Shown here piece by piece: positions 15,104 to 24,057 of a stretch of DNA of 64,000 nt. Source of the DNA: CALLPQ01 sp964392325 (lineage in GTDB: Bacteria; Pseudomonadota; Alphaproteobacteria; Caulobacterales; Parvularculaceae); NCBI GenBank assembly GCA_964392325.1, contig CAYMPJ010000001.1, positions 1 through 64,000 of the forward strand, given 5' to 3'. Under the pieces are notes generated by a model, which ran no database searches, was not told the origin of the DNA, and worked only from the letters and a program-made list of their open reading frames with translations. The position numbers were made by a program, and so were the translations under genes. How positions within the stretch are numbered: the stretch's first letter is position 1; each line of letters starts with the position of its first letter.

Positions 15104-16903
15104 TCAACTGTCAATCTTGAGAGCTTTGATGAATGCTTCTTGAGGAATTTCAACACGGCCAAATTGGCGCATCTTTTTCTTGCCCGCTTTTTGTTTGTCG
15201 AGCAATTTCCGTTTACGCGATGCATCGCCGCCATAACATTTGGCCGTCACATCCTTGCGCATTGCCGCAATGGTCTCGCGGGCAATAATACGCCCGCCAA
15301 TCGCCGCCTGAATGGGAATTTTGAAAAGGTGGCGCGGAATTAAATCTTTTAATTTCTCACACATCACCTTGCCCCGCACCTGACTTTTATCCCGGTGGAC
15401 AATAATAGAAAGCGCATCAACCGGCTCGTCATTAACAAGAATAGACATTTTCACCAGATCACCTGCGCGGTGATCGATGATGGTATAATCAAAACTCGCA
15501 TAGCCTTTCGAGATGGATTTTAGTCGGTCATAAAAATCAAAAACCACCTCATTCAAGGGCAGCTCATAAACCAGCATCGCCCGTGAACCCGCATAAGTCA
15601 GATCGAGCTGCACCCCTCTGCGCTCCTCACATAATTTCAGAATGCCGCCCAGATAATCATCAGGGGCCATAATTGTGGCTTTGATCCACGGCTCTTCAAT
15701 ATGGTCGATCTTCACCGGGTCTGGCATATCGGCCGGGTTATGCATCTCTTCCATCGAGCCATCATTGAGGAAAACATGATAAACAACACTGGGCGCGGTC
15801 GTAATGAGATCAAGATTAAATTCCCGCTCAAGACGTTCACGGATGATTTCAAGATGGAGAAGCCCGAGAAAGCCGCACCGGAATCCAAAACCCAATGCCG
15901 CAGATGTTTCCATCTCGAATTCAAAACTGGCATCATTGAGCCGTAACTTGCCCATGGAATTGCGCAAATCATCAAAATCATTGGCATCAACGGGGAAAAT
16001 TCCGCAAAACACAACCGGTTGCGCCGGTTTAAATCCGGCAAGCGGCTCGGTTACCGGATTGCGCTCATCGGTAATGGTATCACCAACCCGCGTATCGGCC
16101 ACCTCTTTGATCGAGGCCGTTAAATATCCGATTTCGCCGGGGCCAAGAGAGTCTACGGGTAGGTTCTTTGGCGTAATCACACCCACCTGATCGATGGTAT
16201 AGCTCGCCTTCGCGCCCATCATCCGTACACGCATGCCTTTTTTCATTTCGCCGTCAATGATACGAACAAGAACCACAACACCAAGATAGGGATCATACCA
16301 GCTATCGACCAGAAGAGCCTTGAGGGTCGCGTTTTGCTCGCCTTCCGGGGGCGGTAATTTGGTGACGATTGCCTCTAAAACCCCTTCAATATTAAGGCCG
16401 GTTTTGGCTGATATCTCGACCGCTTCAGAAGCATCAATACCGATCACATCCTCAATTTGCGCCTTTACCCGGTCAGGTTCAGCGGCCGGTAAATCCACCT
16501 TGTTGAGGACCGTTACCAGCTCATGATCAACCTCGATGGCCTGATAAACATTTGCAAGGGTTTGAGCCTCCACCCCTTGAGACGCATCGACCACAAGCAA
16601 AGAGCCTTCGCAAGCAGATAGAGAGCGCGAGACCTCATAGGTGAAATCCACATGCCCCGGGGTATCAATCAGGTTGAGGGTATAGGTTTCGCCATCTTGC
16701 GCCTTATAATCCAGGCGCACGGTCTGGGCCTTGATGGTAATCCCGCGCTCGCGCTCCAGCTCCATATTATCGAGCACTTGCTCTTTCATTTCGCGATCAG
16801 CAAGGCCGCCCGTTGTCTGGATCAACCGGTCGGCAAGAGTCGATTTGCCATGGTCAATATGGGCAACAATTGAGAAATTTCTGATGTTTTTTAACGGTGT
16901 CAT
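15104..16903 (-). CDS. lepA: Elongation factor 4 (LepA)
   Basis: Ribosome-associated translational GTPase that back-translocates or remodels stalled ribosomes. The 599-residue length is normal. G-domain motifs: AHIDHGKSTLADRL (G1), DTPGHVDF (G3), LNKVDLPAAEPD (G4). The LepA-specific C-terminal domain ends KKKMRQFGRVEIPQEAFIKAL. The start is ATG at 16903 (MTPLKNIRNFSIVAHIDHG, family N terminus); the open frame reaches further upstream without homology. It lies convergent with the catabolic island, so it marks the edge of core chromosome. Confidence 0.97.
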   Translation of the reverse strand: MTPLKNIRNFSIVAHIDHGKSTLADRLIQTTGGLADREMKEQVLDNMELERERGITIKAQTVRLDYKAQDGETYTLNLIDTPGHVDFTYEVSRSLSACEGSLLVVDASQGVEAQTLANVYQAIEVDHELVTVLNKVDLPAAEPDRVKAQIEDVIGIDASEAVEISAKTGLNIEGVLEAIVTKLPPPEGEQNATLKALLVDSWYDPYLGVVVLVRIIDGEMKKGMRVRMMGAKASYTIDQVGVITPKNLPVDSLGPGEIGYLTASIKEVADTRVGDTITDERNPVTEPLAGFKPAQPVVFCGIFPVDANDFDDLRNSMGKLRLNDASFEFEMETSAALGFGFRCGFLGLLHLEIIRERLEREFNLDLITTAPSVVYHVFLNDGSMEEMHNPADMPDPVKIDHIEEPWIKATIMAPDDYLGGILKLCEERRGVQLDLTYAGSRAMLVYELPLNEVVFDFYDRLKSISKGYASFDYTIIDHRAGDLVKMSILVNDEPVDALSIIVHRDKSQVRGKVMCEKLKDLIPRHLFKIPIQAAIGGRIIARETIAAMRKDVTAKCYGGDASRKRKLLDKQKAGKKKMRQFGRVEIPQEAFIKALKIDS

Positions 16904-16990
16904 ACTCGCCCTATAGCGGGGCAGGGCTATTACTGCAATGAGATATATTGTGCCCAGCCAATCTGGCTTCTCACGCCGCCAAGCGCCCAA

Positions 16991-17021
16991 AGAAAAACCC
17001 GGCTGCAATGGCCGGGTTTTC
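16991..17021 (-). terminator. Terminator after mscL
   Basis: Hairpin ACCCGGC-N6-GCCGGGT at about 16997-17017 (minus strand AACCCGGCC ... GCCGGGTT followed by TTTCTTT). It lies 55 bases beyond the mscL stop and would end mscL transcription before lepA. Confidence 0.8.
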
Positions 17022-17075
17022 CAAAACAGATAGCATTCGCCTACAATTGTATCATCGTAGAGCGGCTATGCTTTA

Positions 17076-17459
17076 TTATCTTTTTAGGGCAACGAGGATT
17101 TCTTCTAGTAGAACCTCAGAGCGTGGTGGTTCAGCAGGCGCTTCTTCTTCAGCTTTTTTGGCAGAATTTACACCTTTAATCACAAAGAACAGAGCCAGAG
17201 CGATAATAATAAATGCGATCATCGCATTGATAAACAAACCATAGTTCATCGATACAGGCGCAACATCACCAGTTCCATCTTTTAAGATCAATTTCATTTC
17301 AGAAAAATCAACACCGCCCATAAGCATACCAACTGGCGGCATGATAATATCATCAACCAAAGATTTGATGATTGTTCCAAAAGCGCCACCCATTACGATG
17401 CCGACAGCCATGTCGAGCATATTGCCCTTCATCGCAAAATCTTTAAATTCGTTAAACAT
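17076..17459 (-). CDS. mscL: Large-conductance mechanosensitive channel
   Basis: A 127-residue inner membrane channel releasing solutes on hypo-osmotic shock. The N-terminal helix FNEFKDFAMKGNMLDMAVG, the pore helix VGIVMGGAFGTIIKSLVDD, the periplasmic loop with PPVGMLMGGVDFS, and the second membrane helix NYGLFINAMIAFIIIALALF are all in the canonical order. The cytoplasmic tail is charged (KKAEEEAPAEPP). The ATG at 17459 is the family start. It has its own terminator, and the 363-base upstream region should hold its promoter. Confidence 0.97.
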   Translation of the reverse strand: MFNEFKDFAMKGNMLDMAVGIVMGGAFGTIIKSLVDDIIMPPVGMLMGGVDFSEMKLILKDGTGDVAPVSMNYGLFINAMIAFIIIALALFFVIKGVNSAKKAEEEAPAEPPRSEVLLEEILVALKR

Positions 17460-17760
17460 AAAATAATCCCTTCTAGTTTGAAAATCTCTAACCCACGAAC
17501 CCAAATTTAGCTCGTTTGTTCCGCACACTATCGCTGTTTATTTATAAATAAAAGCGTTTTAAGCAAAATAATTTGAGGTCAGAACATTTGCTCAAAATCA
17601 AAAACTTTCAAAGGCCCAGAGGCGCTACATTGTAACACACCGAGGGTTTAGCGGTTTTGTGTTGAGCGGAAACCTTATTTGTTTGATAAATTCTCTATTG
17701 GGCAATAACAGGGCGTATACAGAATTTTAGTACAAACAAAGCCTCAAATCCATAAACAAA
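17460..17760. other. Intergenic region between mscL and csp
   Basis: No gene recognised. Contains the mscL promoter region (minus strand) and, around 17633-17672, an imperfect inverted repeat AACACA ... TGTGTT with ccg/cgg inside it. No clear -10/-35 was assigned. Confidence 0.4.
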
Positions 17761-17761
17761 A

Positions 17762-17788
17762 TGGCCCGGAATAACCCGGACCACCTCA
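17762..17788 (-). terminator. Terminator after the cold shock gene
   Basis: On the minus strand TGGTCCGGG pairs with TCCGGGCCA across a TTAT loop (17762-17783), followed by TTTTG. It sits 40 bases after the csp stop. Confidence 0.75.
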
Positions 17789-17822
17789 ATTTTATAAAAG
17801 ATAATTACTTATCTTGAATTGA

Positions 17823-18029
17823 CTATAAAAGTTTGATTTCTACAGCAGACTGCTTGCCATCGCGGCCAGCTTCAAGCTCATAAGAAACTTTTTGATCGTC
17901 ATCCAGGCCAGCAAGACCAGCTTGTTGAAGTGCAGAAATATGCACGAATACATCCTTGCCGCCTTCGTCAGGTTGAATAAAGCCATAGCCTTTAGTTGCG
18001 TTAAACCATTTTACGGTGCCATTAGCCAT
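17823..18029 (-). CDS. Cold shock protein (CspA family)
   Basis: A 68-residue single OB-fold cold shock domain. RNP1 is present as KGYGFIQPDE and RNP2 as VFVHISAL, with GTVKWFNATKGYG at the N terminus. It binds single-stranded nucleic acid and acts as an RNA chaperone. A good GGAG lies before the ATG. The leader is long, about 200 bases to the divergent HD gene, and folds into a hairpin just upstream of the RBS (18051-18070), as is common for cold-regulated csp mRNAs. A strong terminator follows. Confidence 0.96.
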   Translation of the reverse strand: MANGTVKWFNATKGYGFIQPDEGGKDVFVHISALQQAGLAGLDDDQKVSYELEAGRDGKQSAVEIKLL

Positions 18030-18311
18030 CCGATTTCTCCTTAGTTAGTTCCACCCGCAAAATGCGGTGGTTTGGTGCAGTTCGGTCTTTGTCTTGAATA
18101 TCGTCGATCTGCAAAAAGCATCAGAGAATTCGTATGAAAGATCACCTCACGCTTAGTATTTAAGACCGCTGAAGCACTTTTGCAAGCATAACCATAAAGT
18201 AAACCCACCTTATGATTTGCAAAGCCCTGGCTTGCGTTGAGGGTCACGCTCTGTTAGCGGAACGTTTAGCAAGCGTGACTAATCGCTATGTTATAACCTT
18301 CTGAGGACATT

Positions 18312-18965
18312 ATGGCTGCCGCCTCCAAAACCGCTAACAATTCAGCTGGCAAACTATCTTCCCTAAAAAGAACATCTGACGGCCCGGCGCCGCGCGCATG
18401 GCAAAGAATGTTGTCTGGCCGCCGCCTCAACCTTCTTGATCCCTCCCCCCTTGATATCGAGATTGAAGATATTGCCCACGGGCTGGCCCGGGTCGCGAGA
18501 TGGAATGGCCAGACAAGCGGCCCCTTACCATTCAATGTCGCCCAGCATAGTGTCATCGTAGAGGATATCTGCGCCGCAATAAAACCGGATTGGCCGATAA
18601 AATGGCGCCTCGCAGCGCTTTTACATGACGCCCCGGAATTTGTAATCGGGGATATGATCTCGCCTTTCAAATCGGCTCTTGGCCCGCAATATAAACAGAT
18701 TGAGAAAGGCCTCGAACAGGCCGTACACATCCGTTTTGGCATTCCTGCAAAACTGCCAGCAACCGTAGAAAAAGTGATAAAAAAGGCAGACCGCGCAAGT
18801 GCCTATTATGAGGCCATTCAGCTGGCCGGTTTTAGCATCAGCGAAGCGCGCAAGCTTTTTGGCGCTCCGACCAATCTGGAGCCGCGTACCCTCCAGGTCG
18901 AAGATACCCTCACAGCGCAAACCCGCTACATGGAGCGCTTTGAAGCCCTTTTCAAGGCCCTTTAA
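18312..18965 (+). CDS. HD-domain phosphohydrolase (YfbR-like)
   Basis: A 217-residue HD-superfamily protein. Metal ligands are visible as NVAQHSVIVEDI, the HD doublet in LAALLHDAPEFVIGD, and a later Asp in KKADRASAYYE. The order and the LHDAPE motif place it near YfbR/HDDC-type 5'-nucleotidases that hydrolyse deoxynucleoside monophosphates, but the exact substrate is uncertain. The first 30 residues are a variable Ser/Ala/Lys-rich leader. It is transcribed divergently from csp and stands alone. Confidence 0.85.
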   Translation: MAAASKTANNSAGKLSSLKRTSDGPAPRAWQRMLSGRRLNLLDPSPLDIEIEDIAHGLARVARWNGQTSGPLPFNVAQHSVIVEDICAAIKPDWPIKWRLAALLHDAPEFVIGDMISPFKSALGPQYKQIEKGLEQAVHIRFGIPAKLPATVEKVIKKADRASAYYEAIQLAGFSISEARKLFGAPTNLEPRTLQVEDTLTAQTRYMERFEALFKAL

Positions 18966-19377
18966 GACCTAACTGATTGTATTTTCGGATAATCCTCGAT
19001 CAATGGGTCTGGAAACAAGCGTAAGTTCACAATTACGTTACTGAAAATGACTATGTTGCAAAAATTCCACACCATTTCATTCAAACTCCCGTGAGATCAA
19101 CTGGGTGTGATGCCTTACTATCTATCTTTTACAATGGATTAGGATAATTATGGTGTAAATTGAGGCTTATATAGAGTTGAACGATTGTAGTTTTTTTGTG
19201 CGATATGTGAACATCCTATCAGGTTTTTTGTGGATGGCACAGTAACTGCAAAATCTACTGCAAAATCGCTTTTCTCAACAGCCGAACAAAATGCAGATAG
19301 ATGCAGATAGATGCAGATTTTTAATTGCGCGCCATGAATAGTAAGTACGCTAAGCGGATAGTGAAGTATTGGATAAA
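18966..19377. other. Intergenic region with a 10-bp tandem repeat
   Basis: About 410 bases without a gene. At 19291-19318 the unit ATGCAGATAG is repeated in tandem 2.8 times. A separate pair of ctgcaaaatc copies lies at about 19247-19270. The region presumably contains the promoter of the phosphatase gene that follows; no clear boxes were assigned. Confidence 0.5.
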
Positions 19378-19887
19378 ATGTTGATTGTCAGTTCCTTAGA
19401 GCGAGCCAAAGAGGCTTTCTCAAATTATAATCCCACCTACATCATCTCTATATTGAGTGAAGATGAAGAGCGCCCGGTGTTTGACGGGTTGCCCGATGAA
19501 AACCATCTGAAGCTTTATGTTGAGTGTGAGGTTGGAGGACATGGTCATTCCATGACCGCCAAGGAGCGCACGGAAATGATCATCAGCAAATTCAATAATT
19601 GGCGCGAGTCTGAAGGGGATGTCCTGATTCATTGCTCGAAAGGCGTCTCCCGGTCCATGGCCACCGCTTATATATTACAATGTATGATCCAGCCTGAAAA
19701 ATCGGAACAGCTCATTGCGCGGCAATTGAGAAAAATTGCCCCTCATGCGGATCCATGCCTGTTTATGATTAATTTTGCGGACGAGATTCTTGGCCGGGAT
19801 AATCGCCTTTTTGATGCGATTGATGATCTCCCCCCTTGCCGCACCACGATTGATGCACCCATTGTGCTCTTGTCAGTAGCCGCATAA
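19378..19887 (+). CDS. Dual-specificity-type protein phosphatase
   Basis: A 169-residue phosphatase-fold protein. The CX5R active-site loop is VLIHCSKGVSRSMATAY, with Cys86 and Arg92 when the ATG at 19378 is used. The preceding LKLYVECEVGGHG could provide the general acid region. An upstream TTG at 19369 is also in frame. Homologues of this small family occur in alphaproteobacteria, usually annotated as tyrosine phosphatase-like with unknown substrate. The nadQ gene starts 18 bases after its stop, so the two may be cotranscribed, which hints at a link to NAD or nucleotide metabolism; this is inference. Confidence 0.82.
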   Translation: MLIVSSLERAKEAFSNYNPTYIISILSEDEERPVFDGLPDENHLKLYVECEVGGHGHSMTAKERTEMIISKFNNWRESEGDVLIHCSKGVSRSMATAYILQCMIQPEKSEQLIARQLRKIAPHADPCLFMINFADEILGRDNRLFDAIDDLPPCRTTIDAPIVLLSVAA

Positions 19888-19904
19888 TTCCCCACATCTT
19901 AGTC

Positions 19905-20990
19905 ATGACGCACGGCATTCATGACAAACCATCAGACGCGGGACGCTCTTCCAAAGAGCCGGCCCTTGATCCAGCTTTATCAAAACATGCGATTACGCCT
20001 GTTCAAATAACCCTGAATGCGGTTCTGACGGCCCTTGATGGGGAAGACCCCAAGGTCTTGTGCACCAGCAATCAGGGGGAAATGGCCCTTCCCTATGGTC
20101 CGTTTGACCCCTTGCGCCATAGGACTTTCGAAATAGGCTTGCGCGAATGGGTTACCCAGCAAACGCAAGTGACATTGGGCTATGTCGAGCAGCTTTATAC
20201 CTTTGGCGATCGTGGCCGCGAGCCCGCTTCTCTTGGCATCGCCGAGGGCGGTGCGGATCAACAAGCCGCTTTCACGCAAAACCATCGCCCCGACGAAACC
20301 GGGGATCATCTGGTATCGGTTGGCTATCTGGCTCTCGCGCCCGAGCCCGCCAAGGTCGGCGTTGCCAATGCCCAATGGCGTAGCTGGTACCAGTTTTTCC
20401 CTTGGGAAGATTGGCGCAATGGGCAGCCGAAAATCCTCAAAGAGCATATTTTGCCGTGTTTACACGCATGGTGCGCACAGGCCCATGCCGAGCGGGAGCG
20501 GGCTATAAGGGCGCAGCGGGTAAAAATTGCTTTTGGCCTTGAGGAGATTGGCTGGGAAGAAGAGCGCACCCTTGAGCGCCTTGAGATCATGTATGAATCC
20601 TCGCTGGTGCAAGAAGCGCCCGGATTTAAAGCAGGCGCATTTGCAGGTGACATAGAACCGGGGTTGCCCATGACCGCAGATCATCGGCGCATTCTCGCCA
20701 CCGCGATCGGGCGCTTACGAGGGAAACTCAAATATCGCCCTGTCATCTTCCAGATTATGCCCCGTGAATTCACGCTTCTTACCTTGCAAAAAACCGTGGA
20801 GGCGATCATCGGCTTTCCAATGCACAAACAAAATTTTCGCCGCAGCATTGAAAGCGCCGATATGGTGGTGAAAACCGGGACGATGAGCCATCAAAGTGCC
20901 GGTCGGCCAGCAGCCCTATTTTCGTTCAATCAGGAAATTCTCAAAGACCGCGCCGCCGCTGGATTAGTCATTCCCCGACTTAAGCGGTGA
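19905..20990 (+). CDS. nadQ: NadQ-type transcriptional regulator of NAD synthesis
   Basis: A 361-residue two-part protein of the alphaproteobacterial NAD regulator family (COG4111, NadQ), related to NrtR. The N-terminal ~230 residues are a degenerate Nudix-type domain (VQITLNAVLTALDGEDPKVL, LREWVTQQTQVTLGYVEQLYTFGD, LVSVGYLAL). The C-terminal winged helix carries FTLLTLQKTVEAIIGFPMHK then NFRRSIESADMV and GRPAALFSF, the NrtR/NadQ DNA-binding pattern. By family knowledge it represses nadABC and responds to a NAD-related ligand. nadA-nadB-nadC start 285 bases downstream, with a candidate operator in between. No strong RBS precedes its ATG. Confidence 0.88.
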   Translation: MTHGIHDKPSDAGRSSKEPALDPALSKHAITPVQITLNAVLTALDGEDPKVLCTSNQGEMALPYGPFDPLRHRTFEIGLREWVTQQTQVTLGYVEQLYTFGDRGREPASLGIAEGGADQQAAFTQNHRPDETGDHLVSVGYLALAPEPAKVGVANAQWRSWYQFFPWEDWRNGQPKILKEHILPCLHAWCAQAHAERERAIRAQRVKIAFGLEEIGWEEERTLERLEIMYESSLVQEAPGFKAGAFAGDIEPGLPMTADHRRILATAIGRLRGKLKYRPVIFQIMPREFTLLTLQKTVEAIIGFPMHKQNFRRSIESADMVVKTGTMSHQSAGRPAALFSFNQEILKDRAAAGLVIPRLKR

Positions 20991-21086
20991 AAAACGAATT
21001 AAACCCTGATTTCCAGCCTTCCCGCCAATTATGCGTTTACCGATTGACTTATCACGCTTAGCTGTGCTTTTTTGCTTTTTTTAGCG

Positions 21087-21140
21087 TTTTGCCCCTTGTG
21101 GGCCCTTTTTAATACCCCATATATACTCTGAATGAGCATA
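21087..21140 (+). promoter_or_regulatory. nadA promoter with candidate NadQ operator
   Basis: A possible promoter has TTTTGC at 21087-21092, a 17-base spacer and TAATAC at 21110-21115. An inverted repeat TATACTC-N5-GAGCATA follows at 21122-21140, at the expected start point. A related half site GACTAAGCATA appears at about 21193-21203. Binding by the adjacent NadQ is inferred from position and symmetry. Confidence 0.5.
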
Positions 21141-21275
21141 AATGGCTTGTAACCTTTGAATACCACTCACTATGCCAACCCATAAGAAAATTGACTAAGC
21201 ATAGGAAAAACGCCCAGAGCTCCATCATTTCGGGGGATCGTTTGATCAGGGCAGAATTTAAAAAGGAGGTCACTC

Positions 21276-22415
21276 ATGGCCGCATTTGGAAACGAACACG
21301 ACGCAATCACCTGTGATGCACCAACGCAAAAGACGGCTGCTAAAGAGCCGCTCCCTTATACGCCGGAAGTCGCTTATAAGGTTGATCATCTCTATGAGCG
21401 CGTTTCCCATGTGATTATGCGCGAGGAATGGCCGCTTTATGCGCCGCTGATTGCCAGAATCAATGAGCTTAAAAAACAAAAAAATGCTGTCATCCTTGCC
21501 CACAATTATATGACCCCGGAGATTTTTCATTGTGTGGGCGATTTTATGGGCGATAGTTTGCAGCTCGCCAAGGAAGCGGCCAATACCGATGCGGAAATCA
21601 TTATTCAGGCCGGCGTCCATTTCATGGCGGAAACATCCAAAATTCTTGCACCGGAAAAAACCGTTCTGATCCCCGACCTTAAGGCCGGTTGCTCATTGGC
21701 AAGTTCCCTGACCGGCGCCGATGTTCGTCTTTTGAAAGAAAAATACCCCAACACGCCGGTGGTGACCTATGTAAACACCACGGCTGATGTCAAAGCGGAA
21801 ACCGATATTTGCTGCACCTCTTCAAACGCCGTTGAAGTTGTTGAGCATATTTGTGAAGAATGGGGCACCGATCAGGTGATTATGATACCCGATCAATATC
21901 TTGCCCGTAATGTGGCTGCGATGACGAAAATTAAAGTCATCACATGGGCCGGTGCATGCGAAGTACACGAATTATTCACCGCTGATGATATTGCGGAACT
22001 GCGCGAGGCAACCCCCGGATTGATCGTTCTGGCCCATCCGGAATGTCCCCCAGATGTGATCGCCGCCTCTGACTTTGCCGGATCAACCAGCGGGCTCATT
22101 CATTATGTACAAGACAAGCAGCCCAAAAATGTTGTTCTGCTCACTGAATGTTCCATGTCTGATAATGTTGCGGCAGAAAATCCGGACGTTAATTTTGTAC
22201 GCCCCTGTAATCTTTGCCCGCATATGAAACGCATTACCTTGCAGGGTATTTTAAATGCGCTTGAAACCGGCACCCATGAAGTAACTGTTGATCCGGAAAT
22301 TTCTGCAAAGGCGCGCCGCGCCGTTGAAGCAATGGTTGCGCTGCCTCTTAAAAACCAGTCCAGCTATGCCCATAAATATGCCCCGGAAGTTATGGTTGTA
22401 GAAGGGCACGCTTAA
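21276..22415 (+). CDS. nadA: Quinolinate synthase A
   Basis: [4Fe-4S] enzyme condensing iminoaspartate with dihydroxyacetone phosphate to quinolinate in de novo NAD synthesis. The protein is 379 residues. Cluster and substrate motifs are VILAHNYMTPEIFHCVGDFM, the first Cys in LKAGCSLASS, the HPECPPDV Cys, and the last Cys pair in CNLCPHMKRI. Residues TNEYCSS-like are replaced by ICCTSSNAVE. A strong AAGGAGG lies before the ATG. It forms a nadA-nadB-nadC operon, downstream of nadQ. Confidence 0.97.
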   Translation: MAAFGNEHDAITCDAPTQKTAAKEPLPYTPEVAYKVDHLYERVSHVIMREEWPLYAPLIARINELKKQKNAVILAHNYMTPEIFHCVGDFMGDSLQLAKEAANTDAEIIIQAGVHFMAETSKILAPEKTVLIPDLKAGCSLASSLTGADVRLLKEKYPNTPVVTYVNTTADVKAETDICCTSSNAVEVVEHICEEWGTDQVIMIPDQYLARNVAAMTKIKVITWAGACEVHELFTADDIAELREATPGLIVLAHPECPPDVIAASDFAGSTSGLIHYVQDKQPKNVVLLTECSMSDNVAAENPDVNFVRPCNLCPHMKRITLQGILNALETGTHEVTVDPEISAKARRAVEAMVALPLKNQSSYAHKYAPEVMVVEGHA

Positions 22416-22492
22416 CGCCCCCCGCTCTCACGCGTAAATAATCGCCCGCAACCCTCACGGCCAATATCGGCAAATTGCAGGAAGATATTTCA

Positions 22493-24016
22493 TTGACAAA
22501 TACCCTTATCATTGGCGCTGGTGTTGCAGGTCTTGTGACCGCTCTAAAGCTTGCCCCTAAGCCTGTGACGGTGATAACGGCGCGCCCGGTCGGCGTCGGG
22601 GGATCAAGTATTTGGGCACAAGGGGGCATGGCCGCAGCCATCGGGGCTGATGATCATCCAGACCTGCATTTCACCGATACACTAACTGCCGGTGCCGGTC
22701 TTGTGGACGAGCTTGCCGCGCGCACCCTTGTTGATGCAGGCGCCGATGCGGTTGAAGATTTGCTTGGCTGGGGTGTCCCTTTTGATCGCGATAAGGACGG
22801 TATTTTAAAAGTTGGCAGAGAAGCCGCGCACTCCCGGGAGCGCATTGTCCATGCGACGGGCGACAGAGCAGGCGCAGCGATTATGGATGCCCTTACCGTA
22901 GCCGCAAAAGCAGCTGACCACATCACATTCCTCGAACGCATCGTTGTGGAAGATTTGCTTACTGACGATAATGGCAATGTTGCCGGCGTTCTGATTTACG
23001 ATGTTGTCGCAGATAAACGAGACACCTTCATTGCTGCCTCGACAGTATTGGCAACCGGCGGGCTTGGCGGGCTTTATAATGTGACCACCAACCCTGTGCG
23101 CGCGCAAGGCCACGGTCTTGCTTTTGCGGCAAGAGCGGGCGCGGTTATTCGCGATCCGGAATTTGTTCAATTCCATCCCACCGCTCTCGATGTCGGACTT
23201 GACCCCGCTCCCCTCGCAACAGAAGCCATTCGCGGCGAAGGGGCTTGGCTGGTGAACAATAAGGGCGAGCGATTTATGCAAGACGTTCACCGCGATGCAG
23301 AACTTGCCCCGCGCGATATTGTGGCGCGCAGTGTCGAGGCTGAAATCAGCGCGGGACGCGGAGCATTTCTTGATGCGCGCAGCGTCCTAGGCGACAAATT
23401 TCCGTCCATGTTTCCAACTGTTACCGCCTCATGTCAGGCCGCAAATATTAATCCAGTTACGGACTTGATGCCCATTGCCCCGGCCTGTCATTACCATATG
23501 GGCGGGGTAAAAACCGATCTAAACGGGCGCGCCAGCGTCGAGGGCTTATGGGCTGTCGGCGAGGTTGCCTCGACTGGCATTCACGGTGCCAATCGTCTTG
23601 CATCAAATTCTCTTCTGGAAGCGGTGGTCTTTGGAGTACGCACTGCCAATGATATTTTAAATTGCGAGACCCAAGACCCGGTTAACCCCTACACCCCCGA
23701 AGACCGGCTTGCGATACCGCCAAAGCCAGCCGACCCGGTCATTATGAAAAATTTACGCCGCGCCATGTCTTCGGGCTGCGCTTTATTGCGCACAAAAGAC
23801 AGTCTTGAGGTAACGCGCACATTGATCGATCAAATCGACAATGAAGCCAAGCACACCAATACATTAAATTCCGGATTAATGAGCGCATTGATTTGCGCCG
23901 AAATGATCGTGATTGGCGCTTTGATGCGCGAGGAAAGCCGCGGCGGCCATTATCGAACTGATTTTCCTGATACAGATGAAATGGCTGAACACACTGAAAT
24001 CGCGCTCGGCGAATAG
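22493..24016 (+). CDS. nadB: L-aspartate oxidase
   Basis: FAD flavoprotein oxidising aspartate to iminoaspartate for NadA. About 507 residues. The FAD motif is TLIIGAGVAGLVTALKLA; substrate and flavin contacts are in GGSSIWAQGGMAAA, REAAHSRERIVHATGD, QFHPTALD and the C-terminal GANRLASNSLLEAVVFG. The start is a TTG. I chose TTG at 22493 because AGGAAG sits eight bases upstream; an earlier in-frame TTG at 22475 would add six residues and has no RBS. Lies 60-80 bases after nadA and 42 before nadC. Confidence 0.95.
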   Translation: MTNTLIIGAGVAGLVTALKLAPKPVTVITARPVGVGGSSIWAQGGMAAAIGADDHPDLHFTDTLTAGAGLVDELAARTLVDAGADAVEDLLGWGVPFDRDKDGILKVGREAAHSRERIVHATGDRAGAAIMDALTVAAKAADHITFLERIVVEDLLTDDNGNVAGVLIYDVVADKRDTFIAASTVLATGGLGGLYNVTTNPVRAQGHGLAFAARAGAVIRDPEFVQFHPTALDVGLDPAPLATEAIRGEGAWLVNNKGERFMQDVHRDAELAPRDIVARSVEAEISAGRGAFLDARSVLGDKFPSMFPTVTASCQAANINPVTDLMPIAPACHYHMGGVKTDLNGRASVEGLWAVGEVASTGIHGANRLASNSLLEAVVFGVRTANDILNCETQDPVNPYTPEDRLAIPPKPADPVIMKNLRRAMSSGCALLRTKDSLEVTRTLIDQIDNEAKHTNTLNSGLMSALICAEMIVIGALMREESRGGHYRTDFPDTDEMAEHTEIALGE

Positions 24017-24057
24017 CTTAGCCGTTGGCCAACCGATAACATCCAAGGATAAACCAA

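Noticed and set aside
16991..17021. A riboswitch or structured RNA between lepA and mscL
   Set aside because: The structure is a single stem with a T-run and fits an intrinsic terminator.
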